A stretch of DNA of 64,000 nt from Rhodocollybia butyracea (GCA_015501585.1 JADNRY010000279.1:1-64000), one strand, 5' to 3'. Counted from the first letter of the stretch, positions 23,686 to 36,053 are shown. Translations and numbers: made by a program. The notes: generated by a model from the sequence alone, not told the origin.

Positions 23686-24142
23686 CAAGTCAATTTGTGT
23701 ATTTGCGTTTTCTGGCTGTGCGTTTCCTGTCGAAACATTCAGTTGAAGATGGATTTCAAGAAATCTGGTACAGACTAAAAGTAGTGTATGAGATTTCGTT
23801 GCGAATAAAAGGCATAGTCGTGAGGTCGTAGCTTGAAAATGAGTGTAATAATGGTGGGTAGAAAGAAAGACTGTTTTTTGACGCGCTTGTGAGGCGAAGA
23901 ACTAGACACGTGCAAATTGGTGTTCAGGGCGAAGTTCACGCGCAGAAGTTGAAGCTTTGTTGACCAATGACGGTATGTATTTACACATGCGAGCGAGAGT
24001 ATTATATACGATGCATTTCTCCACCCAAGTTCGCTCCAAATCTTTCCTGTTTGTGGTTCCAGGTTTGCGCAAACTATAAGCGGCTTTCGTCAGTCGGGAA
24101 AAGAACGCATAGATGGAAACACACAAACAAATAATGGAAAGA

Positions 24143-24642
24143 CTAAAGCTTTGCACTACCCTGGTACTGGCCACTATACCCTCGGTCGGTTCTGTTAGCT
24201 CGTGAAATACCATCTGTGCCAGCCTTGCATCTTTGTACACCCGTAGGCCAAATGAATTCTCAACCTTCAGCATTGCGCCAATGACGCCCTGATAGCCACT
24301 ATCCACGACCCCTGCATGAATCTGGATGCCAGACCGGAACAGCGAGCTTCTGACAAATATCTGGCCCATGATGTTGCGCGGGGTGCGAATCAACTCGTTG
24401 AACTCGACCAGATAGACACCTTGGTGCAGGTGCACATATTCCAAAGTTTCGCCAGTGAAAGGAAGTACAACTGAACCAGCTGTTTGGCGGTGAGTATTGT
24501 CAAAATCGATACAGCCAGCAGATTCCAGCGTCAGCACCTGTTTTAGGCTTAGATCGATGCCACACGGCTGAATTTGAGTCTTGGCGCACCGTATGTTGGT
24601 CAAGATTCCACGCGCGTAAGCTATTCGGCCAGGCAAGATCAT
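24143..24642 (-). CDS. dCTP deaminase / dUTPase superfamily protein
   Basis: The superfamily forms trimers that deaminate dCTP or hydrolyse dUTP, controlling uracil in DNA. MILPGRIAYARGIL is followed by QIQPCGIDLSLKQV. The body contains FVRSSLFRSG (substrate loop) and IHAGVVDSGYQGVIGAMLKV, the superfamily's core motif, then LAQMVFHELTEPTEG. The expected C-terminal strand YSGQYQGSAKL with a stop at 24143 is reached only if one base is added at 24179-24181, where CCC on the + strand should be CCCC. Unshifted, the frame runs on to 23902 through unrelated residues. Length of about 166 residues suits the dCTP-deaminase branch. Whether it is a deaminase or dUTPase cannot be settled from the motifs alone. 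Confidence 0.78.
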
Positions 24643-24857
24643 CAAGTAGGAGTATATAAGCGCCTGGATAGCGCGCGCTTGTGTATTGTGTTAGCGTGAC
24701 CGTGGGAAGCTGCATAGCTAAACAGTTTTCAAATTTGAGTTTTTGAAAACCTAAAAGTAAAAGTACATCCAGCGGACGAAGCTCTTTCTAAAACATACAA
24801 AAGTGTGTGCTCAACCTCCTTAATGATATTCAGCTGCTGACCATCGCTGAATACAGG

Positions 24858-25358
24858 ATGTCTGACGCTGACGAAATCACTGTTGAAGCTGCTGAGGTTG
24901 CCGAGGTCGAAGTTACTACTGAGGCTCCCAAGGGAAAGCTTTCGATTGAAGAAGCTCTCCAGGTATGCTTACTATCAGCTCGACATCACAAATAATAGCG
25001 TCTCAAATTTTCTTTATAGCAAGTACTGAAGAACGCTCTTGTTCACGATGGCCTTGCTCGTGGACTCCGTGAATGTGCCAAAGCTCTGGACAAGCGCCAG
25101 GCTCACCTTTGCGTTCTCGTCGAATCTTGCACCGAAGCTGAATACATCAAGCTCATTGAGGCTCTTTGCGCAGAACACAAAATTCCCCTCATCAAGGTCC
25201 AGGAAGCAAAGGTTTTGGGAACTTGGGCTGGATTGTGCAAAATTGACCGTGAAGGCAATCCGAGAAAGGTCGTTGGCTGCTCCTGCGTTGTCGTCAAGGA
25301 CTACGGAGTAGAAAGTGAAGGTCTGAATGTGATTCTGGACTACTTCAAGAACCGTTAA
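24858..25358 (+). CDS. RPS12: 40S ribosomal protein eS12 (Rps12)
   Basis: An L7Ae-fold protein of the small subunit beak. [19 protein letters not shown] is the usual acidic N-terminus; an intron (24964-25019) lies inside EALQ|QVLKNAL. The core reads [56 protein letters not shown] and [14 protein letters not shown], ending [10 protein letters not shown]. About 148 residues, as expected. The reading frame has no indels. The gene is divergent from the dCTP deaminase-like gene across about 215 bases, which probably contain both promoters. A long 5' untranslated part is suggested by a pyrimidine-rich stretch at 24780-24830. Confidence 0.95.
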
Positions 25359-26004
25359 TCGCCTTTCGGTAAGTGTTTACTAGCCTTTTGATTTCTCGTG
25401 ATGACAGAAAGACTCCCTCTACTGAGCTCTTGCTTTGAGGAAGAATGTCTATCCGGAATCATTATATTTTGTCTGAACTCTCTTTCCTCTTCGCACAAAA
25501 CTCGTATACTGATTTGAATATTTTCAGTCACACTTAATCGGTTGTATGGTAAACGATGGGATGTGTACGCATAGCCATTTGACTACCTAAATTCATGAGT
25601 ATATACAAGCCTGATGGATTGGATAATCTGGAATTTGAGACAGACTTGACCAAATTGACTGCGCTTGTGGCACTGAGCATGGAATGCAGATAGGTGGAAT
25701 GCATTGGCTGATGCAGAGTGAGGATGGTCCAGTGTGATGATGTAGTTGAACTGCAAGCTTCAATGTTTCTACTGGGCTTGCGTGCTGGGTTCACTACTTT
25801 AAATGATGCTATTGGAGGAACATTTCATTGCGCGATGGTACAGTAATCCATCTCATCTATCGTAATTAAGCTAAAAGGTGCATTCACGGACAGCTCTAGA
25901 ATACAAGAGGCCACTATACGACCTTGGCTTCCTGATAAAACATCCACCTACATAGTAATGATACAATTGCAAAGACTTTTCATTAGTACTGCATCTCGTT
26001 CAGC
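25359..26004. other. Convergent intergenic spacer
   Basis: It lies between the eS12 and ELL-like gene ends. No coding, tRNA or repeat signal was recognised; it is probably the two 3' untranslated regions. Confidence 0.5.
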
Positions 26005-28770
26005 TCAGTCAATCGTCCCCCGCTCATGTGCAAGTTGCATACTCTGCAACTCCTCCCACTGCTGTTTGTTCTGGCTCATGATCTTCGACAAGCCTTCATA
26101 GTCTAGCAGTTCAATATCACCATCCGAATCACTCCTTGACCCCGACTCCTTCGCCAGCAGACGTTCAATTTCATTTCTCTGTGAGACCAGAGCTTGGAGC
26201 GTGCCCAAGTACTTCATATATGAACTGGTGTACTTGGTTCGAAGATCACGATGATTAGCATCGTGACCGTTCGCTAAACGTTTGGTCCTCGGTAGCGGTA
26301 CTGTTGTGTGAATGCGAATGACGAGAGCTAGTAGAAGAGGACGAAGAAGTCACGGTAGGTGGGCTGGGTATTGGAGGGCTAGAGTGACCAGGGTCGGCTT
26401 CGTCTTCAGACGAAGTGTAGATGGGCGACTTTCTCCGAAGCTTGGTAGTTTTGCTAGCGGAGCCTTTGATGGAAGAAGTACTGGCAGTAACTCGTAAAGG
26501 TGGCCGGTAACGGCGAAAGTTCCTTCTTAATCTCTTTTGCTGGAAGAGCCTTTGCTGGAAGAAGTACTGGCAGCAAGTCGTGAAGGTGGCGTAATGGCGA
26601 AGGTTCCTTTTTAATCTTCTTGAGGGGAAGGACGATAGAGGAGAAGGTTCTTTCTTGATAGTCTTGGATGGCACTGAAAGAGAGTTGGAGGCAAGCTTTT
26701 TATCGAAAGTTGGATCGTTTTCAAGTTTGGTCGGCCTCGGCTCCCGTTTATCCCGTTCGCGGTCTGAGCCTCTTTCCTGTTCACGTTCTCTATTCCTATC
26801 TGGTTCACGGTGGCGTTCTCTAGATGGGCCTGTAGCAGCCAAGAGCTGCATGCCATCCTCCGTTTTCCTTTCTTTTACCTCTGGCCTTTATGCTTTCCTC
26901 CTCCTCCTCTTCTTTCACTTTTTTTCCGCTTGAGAGCCGACATGTCACTCTGTCGGCGCAACGCATCACGATCTTTATGATTTTCTCGTTCCAGAGATAC
27001 GTCCTTGGGCCTCTCTCGACCTTGATCCCTATCTTTCTCTCGACTTCTTTTTGATCTTTCTTCGAGTCTTTCTCGACTCTTCTCCTTTGGCCTATCTCTT
27101 CCTTTATCCGACTCTCTATCAGAATCAATCGCTTCTTCCCGGAGGCGCTTGACTCGTTTCACTGGGTCTGGTCTATCTTCACGAGTATGAACTCCAATAC
27201 CTCCTGTTCCACTAGACGAGGTAGATAGCTCCCCATCTTCCTTTGAGGCTCGTACAGCTTCAGTACGAGAAGTAGAGGCTCGCGGGTCATTTTTGGGATG
27301 TGCCTCTGCTGGTCGTCGGGTCACGTCCTTCATGACTACATCGATTTCCTTAGAGGTAGAGGCAGAGGAGCTGGAACTTCCAGATTTGTTTTCTGAACGT
27401 GAGAGCTCAACTGGTTTCGGAGGTAGCTTATACCCGGATCCCGGCTGTCTGCGCAAAGCCACAGTGGCAGTGGGAGTAAGCGGTGTAGAAGGATTGGAGG
27501 AAGAAGGTGCGGGCGAGGATTTACTAGTCTTCACGGAAAGTGAAGGAGCGGGGCTTGGTCGTGGTTTCGTTTCATCTTTGATCATGACTTCCGTCTTGGC
27601 CTCTGTCTTTCGCACCTTCTTCTCCCTAGCTTCCTTCGAAGAGATTCCACGCTTGGGAGCCGGTACAGGGGTCGATGCTTGTGAAGTAGATGCGGACACG
27701 GAAGTGGAACGAGTGAATCAGCTGGAATGGGGTTGGCTGGGGGGCGATATCTTGCGTGTTCCCACTTTGGGTCATTCTCTGGAAATCCCAAGAGCTTTAA
27801 GAGCTCTGCGCGAGGCACGGGCCATGTTGGTGCGTTCCGATTCCGATAGTCTGGGCCATTCATATGGTCGCACCTCGAGCCATGACTCGTTCTTCAAGCG
27901 CCATATTCGCAGAGACCCTTTCGTAGCTGGAACTTGTTTCTGCAACCTGAATAGGAGTAAGTAGGCAGTAGTTTTCCATTAGAAGCACTACATACGAAGG
28001 AGAGGGTGTCTAATATCTCCTGCTTTGTTCTCGTATCTGCATTAGAACCTCCGACTGCCTTGACGGCGTCCTCAGTTGTACGCTCTGCAGTAGCAAGATA
28101 ATGGATCAATCTGATCTGTCGTTGTCTATCCTGAGGTTGTTTCGAGGGCTGAGATGGACGCGGAGACAATGCGGAAGAGGAAGAAGTAGAGGCGCTCAGA
28201 GCGATAGGTTTCGCCTGGTCACTAGGTCTAACGGGCTTTCTAAATATATCTGGCTTCTTCTTGGTTTTGGTTGTCGTTGGTGGCAACTCGTTGGCATCGA
28301 GGAATCTAGTCCTGGGGTTATTGCGCCGCTCCGCGGCTGCTGCTGTTTTTTCGTGAATTTTGTTAGCAAGCTCATCGGAAAGTTCACGCTCAGATGATAT
28401 TGTGAGTCTTCCAACAACATTAGCGTAGAACTTCAGCGGAACAGATGGCTTCATTGCCGATGCCGAGCGCAAGTACAAGTCGTGAGGTATCTCCTCGGTC
28501 TGGCTTTGGAGGGGGAAATGGGATTCTCCGATTACAATGCGACTCTGTTAGAGACATTAGCATATAAGGAGACAAAGAGAACAAAAAGCGCACAGAGCCA
28601 TCTTCGCCGACGACAAAGTCTACTTTGGGTTTGCCATTTGGGTCGCTTTGAAGGGCATTCATTGCTTCCATCGACAAACGCAGAAGCATTCCGTGCTTTG
28701 GCCTCGAGTACATTGGCTCTCCTGGCCTCGACTGGCCTTGGAGAGTGTATGTGGCATTGGAGAGCAACAT
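26005..28770 (-). CDS. RNA polymerase II elongation factor ELL-like protein
   Basis: ELL factors suppress transient pausing by RNA polymerase II in the nucleus. The N-terminal part reads MLLSNATYTLQGQSRPGEPM, GMLLRLSMEAMNAL, DLYLRSASAMKPSVPLKFYA, RLIHYLATAERTTEDAVKAV, then a winged-helix-like piece KGSLRIWRLKNESWLEVRPY and NDPKWEHARYRPP. A long Ser/Arg/Glu-rich linker follows (27700-26255). The C-terminus (NHRDLRTKYTSSYMKYLGTL, ALVSQRNEIERLLA) has the helical pattern of the occludin/ELL domain. Introns such as 28540-28588 are clean. At least four one-base breaks occur, including 27783-27785 (AAA should be AA), 26929-26935 (seven T should be six) and near 27715. The family assignment rests on layout and general resemblance, so it is moderate. 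It is head to head with the phospholipase B gene. Confidence 0.58.
26460..26625. repeat. Imperfect tandem duplication (about 80 bases, two copies) in ELL-like linker
   Basis: GAGCCTTTGATGGAAGAAGT at about 26460 recurs as GAGCCTTTGCTGGAAGAAGT at about 26546. Both are followed by ACTGGCAG..CGT..AAGGTGG..GGCGAA.GTTCCTT. Copies are roughly 85 and 77 bases with scattered substitutions. They encode a repeated Lys/Pro-rich linker segment. Confidence 0.75.
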
Positions 28771-28975
28771 CAAAGTAAAGAAGCAAGTGCCACTAAAGAG
28801 GAGACAAGGATCACATGTACAGCCACCACCAATGTTCCCGTTTATTGTTGGCCCGAACGAGATCACAACGCGTCTGTCAGCGACAACAATAGCTACAGCT
28901 CTGCCACAAATGCCGTATGTTTTCACAAGCATGTAAAAATTGATCATCAAGACTTCAACTTTGCTTTCAACCCTC

Positions 28976-31485
28976 ATGAGGACTCTCCTCGGGCTGCTCG
29001 CTATATCTGCAACGGCTATTGCATTTGAAGACTCTGTTACAGATTATGCACCGTCCGTCAATATCGCTTGTCCTAATCTTGAAACAACAGCGTTTGTCCG
29101 TGAATGGAACGCTACGAACCAGACACTCAACCCAGCCGAAGAGGAGTATGTCAACACGCGCATAAATACCACCATCGCACAAGCATGGAATGATTGGCTT
29201 GGTAATGGCTCACAACTTGGCTATAATATAACTGCCTTCCAGGGAAACTTTCCTAAAATTGGGTTAGCTCTTCCGGGAGGAGGACTTCGAGCGGCACAAG
29301 TCGGTGCTGCCGCACTAAGTGGCATCGATGCGAGAAACGACTCAGCCAAAACTGCAGGCACTGGCGGTCTGTTGCAGGTCTCATCCTATCTAAGTGGACT
29401 ATCTGGTATGGCTCACATCTATTTTAGCTTTCCTTACTAACTGCGCACAGGAGGTTCCTGGGTAACGGGCTCGTTATACTTCAACAACTTTCCTACCCTA
29501 AATGATCTCGTTTTCGGTAATGGTAACAACCTCACTGGGTGGCTACTGGACCTTGCGTTTGCCTCACCCGACGGCGACGATGTATTCTCAGAATACAATC
29601 AGTACTTTTATGGCAGTATTCTCTGGAGTGTAATGTCAAAGGCCAATACCGGAATGTAAGTATGCCATTGATGCTTTTGGAATGATACATTGACTCTGCT
29701 GCGTAGAGACACGTCCATCACCGATCCTTGGGCAAGAATGATCTCCTACCATTTCCTTAACCAGACCAGTCGCAGCAACTTTTTCACCAATGACACTGCT
29801 CACGGTGCTGGGCAACTCTGGTCCAATATACCAACGATACCGGCTTGGCAGCAGCGCCTAACACCTTTTCCTATCCTCGTCACAGATTCCCGACCACAAG
29901 GAGATAATGCTACCACCGCTTTGGGTTTGACTCCTACCGTGTACGAGGTATAATCTTATTTGCTTGTAACAACCGTGCAGTCGTTTTAACTGTTCACACG
30001 TGTAGATTACGCCTTTCGAATTTGCGTCGTACGACCCCGGCCTATCAGCGGGCGTCAATCTCACGTTTGCTGGTACACCGATGACAAACTCAAAACCTGT
30101 CAACGCTTCTGCCTGCGTAACTGGTTTTGATCAGGCTGGGTTTATGATGGGTACCAGTGCCAGTTTGTTCAATGTAAGTGTCAACTAGCATAATAATCAA
30201 CAAGTATTCATCGTCCATCAGCAAATTCTGGATTTTGCCCACAATACGCTTCAAGATTTTTCTTCTTCGGATTCGAATGCCTTGCTTTATGTGCTATCTA
30301 GGCAATTAACTGAAGTTCGAACTCGAGCCGACGACGTGGCAAACTGGTATTCGCCGTTTAACGGTCTCAAACCATCGACATATGAGGATTCCAACTCTAC
30401 TTGGCTGTCGTTGCTCGACGGGGCTTCAAACGGAGAGAATATCCCCTTGGCGCCTCTTTTCGTAAAAGAAAGGGCATTAGATGTCATAGTGCCTTTGGAT
30501 AGCAGTGCGGATGACACGAATAATTGGCCCAAGCAAGTCCTTTTTATAGATGGCTACTATTTAGCTAACATAGTCACCGCAGTGGAACTGGATTATTGAT
30601 CAGCGCGCAGCGGCAACAACAACTTCTCCAAGCATCTCATCAGGCGTTCCCGCCTCTACCTCAGGATGCACAGGCTTTCATCGATACCGGTGCTAGAGAG
30701 CGGCCGACTTTCTTTGGCTGCGATCCCACGCAAAATCCCCCAGAGTTCCCGCTGATTATATATATCCCCAACACCCCGCCGTTTAATGGCGACGCCCCAG
30801 CGGCAAAGTGAGTCATTCAGTATATCATTGTTTCCAAACAGCGGTTCTCATCTCATCCATAGCACTGGCACCTTCCAGCTACAATACACAGCAAAGGCAT
30901 CTCAAGTACTATTCGACCAAGTGCACAACAACACCATATCTGGGTTCGTCCCAAATACCACCCACGCCGATCCAAACTTTGGCAGGTGCCTCCAATGCGC
31001 TGCTGTCGATCGGGCACGATATAAACTGTCTCCCATAGTGAATCGGTCTGAGTTTTGTCAAACCTGCTTCACGCAGTACTGCTTTAATCCTGAGGCTCCT
31101 CCCAGTCTTTCAGAGGTCCCCGATCGACAGCAATTGTTTGTTGACCCAGATCCGCAGGGACTGGTAGACTTTTTGTCTGCAAACAAGTTCAAGTTAATTG
31201 GTGGACTGGTCGGTCTCATTGTGTTCATCGCATTACTTGTTGGGGGACTGTGAGTTTTTTCAGCATCTTTCTTTACTGTGAGCTCATTTTTATTGTTTTA
31301 GAATATGGTGGAAGAAGCGCAGGGACAAGCAATTCTTTACGCAATACCATCAAGTCAGCGCACTTCATGAAGAGGAAGAGGCGACGATGAAGAGGTACAC
31401 TCAGTATCTTCGTCCAGAAGCATATGAAATGCCGTCTCACAGAGGCTCGCTCTACTCTGACCATGGGTCTTCAACGGCATTTTAA
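28976..31485 (+). CDS. Phospholipase B / lysophospholipase with C-terminal membrane anchor
   Basis: Fungal phospholipase B removes both acyl chains from phospholipids at the cell surface or outside the cell. MRTLLGLLAISATAIA is a signal peptide. Catalytic landmarks: LALPGGGLRAAQVGA (oxyanion loop, near 29265-29310), LSGGSWVTGSL with the nucleophile serine across an intron (near 29400-29475), and GENIPLAPLFVKERALDVIV plus LDSSADDTNNWP (near 30430-30530). Many N-glycosylation sites (NAT, NQT, NTT, NGS, NIT) fit a secreted ectodomain. The Cys-rich end (CLQCAAVDRAR, CQTCFTQYC) is typical. A hydrophobic helix (IGGLVGLIVFIALLVGGLIWW) and basic KKRRDKQ tail follow instead of a GPI signal. Frames are intact across about seven introns. 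The start at 28976 is the Met of the signal peptide. Confidence 0.93.
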
Positions 31486-31758
31486 ACGGGGTCAGGGTTT
31501 TGTGGACAATCTTTTGCGGACATCTTTTCGGTTGATCTTCTCACTTTACTTACGCTTTTACATTTCACGGACTTATGAATATTGTTTTCATACTTACAGC
31601 CTACTGCCTCGATGACCCTTTACGCCTCTGTTCATAATGACATCGCATTTACAGTATATTAGTATAATAAATCTTACAAAAGCAAAAGCAAATTTCAGGT
31701 AAAGTGAAGGTTACAAAGATCTTGTCAACAATATAGATCCCGTATTGTTTTACATCGA

Positions 31759-33834
31759 CTAGGATATCTCGTCCAATGTCATGTCGCCAGGAATCGAATC
31801 CAAAACTTGAGAGGTGGGTGTTTTCGCAACTCTTACCTCAAAGCTCTTATTCAGACTCACAAGTGGAGGTTTTGCCATCCTTGTGAACCTGGTCCCCAGT
31901 TTCATCTCGTGTGGGACTGCGACAGACTTGTACATGTCCAACTCGTTCTGGAGGTTCTGATTTTGTGCAGTCATTGTCTCATTTGTTCGCGTCGACAGTA
32001 GGAGTTTCTGCAGCAAGACGTTAGCGAGACGAAGCATGGTAATTACTTCAAACTGGACTCGCCTGTTTGGTATCTGATAACTCGTTCCTTATCTTCTCGA
32101 CGTACATTATCCTCTGTCCAGGATTCTGGTGACCGATAATCTCAGCATTGGCTTTGCTCAGTCGTTGAGCCTCGTCCTCTGCCAAAGTGTTACGAGCTAA
32201 CAGTCCTTCTACTTCTTCTGACAGCGAATGATAGGCTTCCTGGAAGCGCTCAGCGTCCGTAAGCTCATTTGTTAGCCTTATGCAAGAAATTTAATACAAG
32301 CTCAAAGATCGAAAAGCAATACTTACTGCTCATTTTCTGCTCTCAGCCCATCCTCTGCCATACGCAACTTTTGAACTGCGATCGTTAAACGATGGACGAC
32401 ATCCTTTTCCTTCCGCAGTGCATCCCCACTCTTAAGGACCTCTGTCTTCAACATTGCTTCGAGCTCCGTTACCTGTTGCTTAAACATATTCGACGACGAT
32501 CTGAGGCTTTCAGCAGTAACAGTCGTTACTTGCAAAAGCTGCTGCACAGTGTCTCGCTGCATTTCAACCTCCCGGAGTTTGGAAGCAACAGCAGCAGTTG
32601 CCCGTAACTCTGCCTCTACATCTGCATACGCCACCAGTAAATCATCATTTTGTAGATGATACAATTCCGCTTCCAACTGCAGATTTTCAATGGTAGTCCG
32701 TGTGATGTTTCTTTCCAGTTCCTGCTGGTCTTGGTCCAGACAGGCGATAACATCATCCAGTATAGCGAATGAAGGCAGTAAGGGGGGTTGCGCAGCTGCG
32801 CGTTCGAGGGAAAGTGATAGTTCTTGTTCCATATGTTTCAGAGACCTCCGTAAGAGTTGGTTTTCCTCTTTCGTTTGTCGGATAAGATTTGCCAACTCAG
32901 ATACCTGTCCCTCGGTATTCCCCAGTTTCCGAGTGAAACGTGCAACTTGTAGCTGGAGATTGGCGTTTTCGAGCCTGATTCGTTCATATGTGGGTTTTGG
33001 AATCATGCTTGCAGCGAGCACACTATACTGCTCTGCCACCTTGCCAATCATATCATTGTGTTCTCGAAGCTGTTCCAAAAGGGATTCTTCTGTGGATTCC
33101 GCATTCGAAGTCGTTTTATGTAGTTCGTCGCGAGTTGTAACAATCTCCAGCTTCAAGTTTTCCACCGACAGTTTCATCTTACCAGCTTCAGCGTCCTGCT
33201 TCATCTTTGTTTCCTTCAGCTGGTTCTCTGCCATCTCACGTTTCTTCCTCTCGGCAGCCAAAACTCTTTTCCAAGTCCGCAATCCTCTTATCCCGTTCCT
33301 TCATTTCATCTCTCCGCATTGTCTCTAGCGACTGTAATGCTTTCTTCGTATCCGCAATGTCACCGTGTTTTGCCGTCATCTGGGATCGCTGGTGCTCCGA
33401 CATGCGAAGTTTCACCCCAAGGTCCTTGATTTCGGCTTTATCAGTATTGGCAATCCTTTTGAGCTCGTCCACACGCTGCTCAAGGGCTTCTTTCTGTTTC
33501 TTTTGTTTGTCCGCGCGCTCGGTTAGTTCGGAATTGGCTTTCTGGAGACGTGCGAGCTCAAGTTTCAGTCGTTCAACTTCGACTTGATGCTATAATAAGC
33601 CTTAAGATTCGTCGGAGACTAGTTGAAATTATCACATACTGTTTTCTTTCCATCGTTATGTATCCTTTCCAAATTATTTACCTTGCACTGAAGCACGGTA
33701 TATCGGTCAGCGGCATTGAGCGTGGTGCTAGGCTTCGACGTGGTCCTCTTGAGGTCTGAGTTCACGCGAGGTCAGAACATATCTAGAATGGTAAAGTTTA
33801 AAATGCACCAGGAATTTCGGACATCTTTTGCTTT
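31759..33834 (-). CDS. Long coiled-coil protein with HMMR-like C-terminal motif
   Basis: Starting at MSEIP (33834) and removing short introns gives a protein of about 600 residues that is almost all heptad-rich coiled coil (ELAEDKQKKQKEAL-like blocks, LRRSLKHMEQELSLSLERAA, LQDELHKTTSNAE-type runs). Near the C-terminus NAEIIGHQNPGQRIMYVEKI resembles the GHQN..QKI..V.KL signature of hyaluronan-mediated motility receptor (HMMR) C-terminal domains, which bind microtubule-associated partners. It ends PGDMTLDEIS. A role in spindle or microtubule organisation is inference from that motif. The frame breaks at 33260-33263 (AAAA should be AAA), separating RIADLEKS from LAAERKKREMAEN. Acidic and basic residues alternate as expected for a coiled coil. 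Confidence 0.72.
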
Positions 33835-34402
33835 GAAAATATACTGGAACGTCCTTCGTTTACAAGTTGCCTATGGGTTTTCCCCAGATGAATAAGGTAT
33901 CTCGACAATTGAGAGCACCTTGATATAATCCTCGGACCGATCTGGGACGACAACCAAGGTAAGCTGGTAACCGCTTGTCAAGGTCAGGAAGAAGTTCGAA
34001 CAACTTGTTTGTTGAAATCACGTGGGCGCGGAATGCGTCAGGTCCGGTCAAAGCGCTTCGTACTCAACGTCACAACTCTCAACGCCATTCCTTGTTCACT
34101 GATGTTCGCTCAGTAGTATCATCAGTTGCTACCAAGATATATGCATGGAGGAAAGTGTTCCGGCATCAAACTGCCGAGAACTTTCTTGACCGGGCTGCCG
34201 CTCCGATACGACCGGCTTAAAAAGTGCTATGTTCGTAGTGGCATACAGAGGGGGTAGGCAGGGCTACTCAAGCATCATGCTAAATATCTGTTACAGTCCA
34301 ACCAGCTCTACCTATTATATCACTTATCTGAGTTTAGGGGCGGGTTTGCGCTCGCGCTGAGCCTCTCAGACTTAAATCATGCTGCTTCAAGTTCTTGATG
34401 TC

Positions 34403-34490
34403 GTCCCTGTCGATTAGTGGTCAAATCATCACGTTGTGGCTGTATATCTGCAACTCCGTGAAGCCGGGAGCTCGAATCTCCCCAGGGACA
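34403..34490 (+). tRNA. tRNA-His (GUG) with short intron
   Basis: Acceptor stem GTCCCTG/CAGGGAC pairs perfectly, with discriminator A. D arm GATT-AGTGGTCA-AATC; anticodon stem TCACG/CGTGA with loop TT-GTG-G..C interrupted by an intron of about 17 bases after position 37; T arm GGGAG-CTCGAAT-CTCCC. The G-1 of tRNA-His is not encoded (T precedes), as usual in eukaryotes where Thg1 adds it. The extra loop is four bases. A TTTT run follows at 34495. Confidence 0.9.
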
Positions 34491-34766
34491 TTACTTTTGA
34501 TGCAAGCAGCTGCAATTTTTTTCAATTTTAATCTGCATTGATCATGGCACAGAAACAAATGATTATTGACCAGCCAGACAACATTTACCATATAATTTGA
34601 CCCCTGCTTTAGCCTTAATGGATAAAACAGTACAACAATGTAAAGCATCTCCGAGTCTGATAGTTATATTGTCGACGCAGAAACTATCGGCCATCACTGA
34701 AAATCACTCTCGATCACCTCCCTCAGTCGTGAATACATCACAATAAAACTGATTCGTAGCAGACGA

Positions 34767-35963
34767 CTACGATTTCGATTTCTTCTTTTTTTGCGGTTTC
34801 TGATTTTCTACTGTAGCCTCTTCGGCTTTCCGTTTCTTCTTCTTCATCCTCTCGTCCTTCTCCGCAGTTGCTTTTTCCACCTCCTTCTGATGCTGTTGAG
34901 TTAATTCAGTACTGGCTTCAGTCTGTTTCTTCGTCAAAGCCTGGAAACCGTCATCATCAGTATCAACAGCCTCGTCGCTGTCTTCTTCTTCTTCGTCGCC
35001 ATCCATCAACATCCTATCTACGACATCCTTTTCCTCGCTGCTTTGTGCCCTCCCTAACGGGACGTGTAAAGGTGAAAACGGATCATGCTGTATGGATCCC
35101 AGTAGGGAAAGCATCTCGTTCGCAACCGTTAGCCTAGAAGGTTCCCGCGTCAGATTTGCGACAGATAGTGAGCGAACTAGAATTACATACCCGACAACGG
35201 TAAACTCGAGATACCCATCATCTTCACCGAGTGGGGATCCAGTGACGCGATGTATCCATTTTCCACTTCCTTCTTCCGACGAATGCTTTTCCTCATCCAC
35301 CTCTGCACCAGCACCAAATTCTGGATCATTCTCCGCGGGGCCATACTGGAACTCCCAATTGTCTGTCGGGATATGATGTCGTGGTATTGAGACATTGAAA
35401 GTTTTGTGTACAAGTAATGATATGTGGTCTGGAGAGCATAGACTAATCTTTCCAACTAGAAATGAGTTCAGACGCGAAAAAAAGTGGTCATAAATGGCTC
35501 ATCCACGTACCGAGTTTTCATACCAACAAGTGGCCTCCAAACGGTAGCATCAAAAATAATTTTGCAAACCAAGAACGGACAATCGGCTTGGATAGCCGCC
35601 GTGTCTTCCTTGAAGGATACATTTGAATGGGAAAGGACTACGCCGTCAAGAGCTGGGATATATCTGCATACCGTTTAGAGCTCGTCAGAGCGGCTTGACG
35701 TGAACTTACCGCATAATCATAGAGTCCAGCATTTCTTCTACCCCAGCTCTAGGATTGTTTGAAAATACAGGGGAAATAGAAACGACCAAGGACGATTGAA
35801 CAACCTGAAATGCAGTTTCCTTTCCTTTGCCCTTGTCTTTTTTTGTCTCTGTATCTGCATTTGGTGCATGCGATTTCACGTCTCGTTTAGTCTTTTTCTT
35901 CGGAGTTGATGTTCCCTCTTGGGACTGTTTCCGTTTTTTGAACGCCTGAGCTGCAACAGGCAT
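34767..35963 (-). CDS. RPA43: RNA polymerase I subunit RPA43
   Basis: RPA43 with RPA14 forms the polymerase I stalk that contacts initiation factor Rrn3 in the nucleolus. The Lys-rich N-terminus (FKKRKQSQEGTSTPKKKTKR) precedes the conserved part: SLVVSISPVFSNNPRAGVEE, LDSMIMRYIPALDGVVLSHS, IQADCPFLVCKIIFDATVWR, GKISLCSPDHISLLVHKTFN, VSIPRHHIPTDNWEFQYGPA. An OB-fold C-terminal part follows (KWIHRVTGSPLGEDDGYLEF). The protein ends in an acidic/Lys-rich tail (DGDEEEEDSDEAVDTDDD, then QKPQKKKKSKS). Three introns are inferred near 35655-35710, 35450-35530 and 35135-35190. The start at 35963 (MPVAAQAF) leaves 90 bases to the divergent PAM16 start; a Met at 36044 would leave only ten and is less likely. 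Confidence 0.9.
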
Positions 35964-36053
35964 GATGATTTCAGTCAAAAAAAAGTTATCGTAGTTCACG
36001 TGCCTGCCGGTCTTTTCTTCCGCGACTCTTAGCTCTGGCAGCATTTCGCTAAA

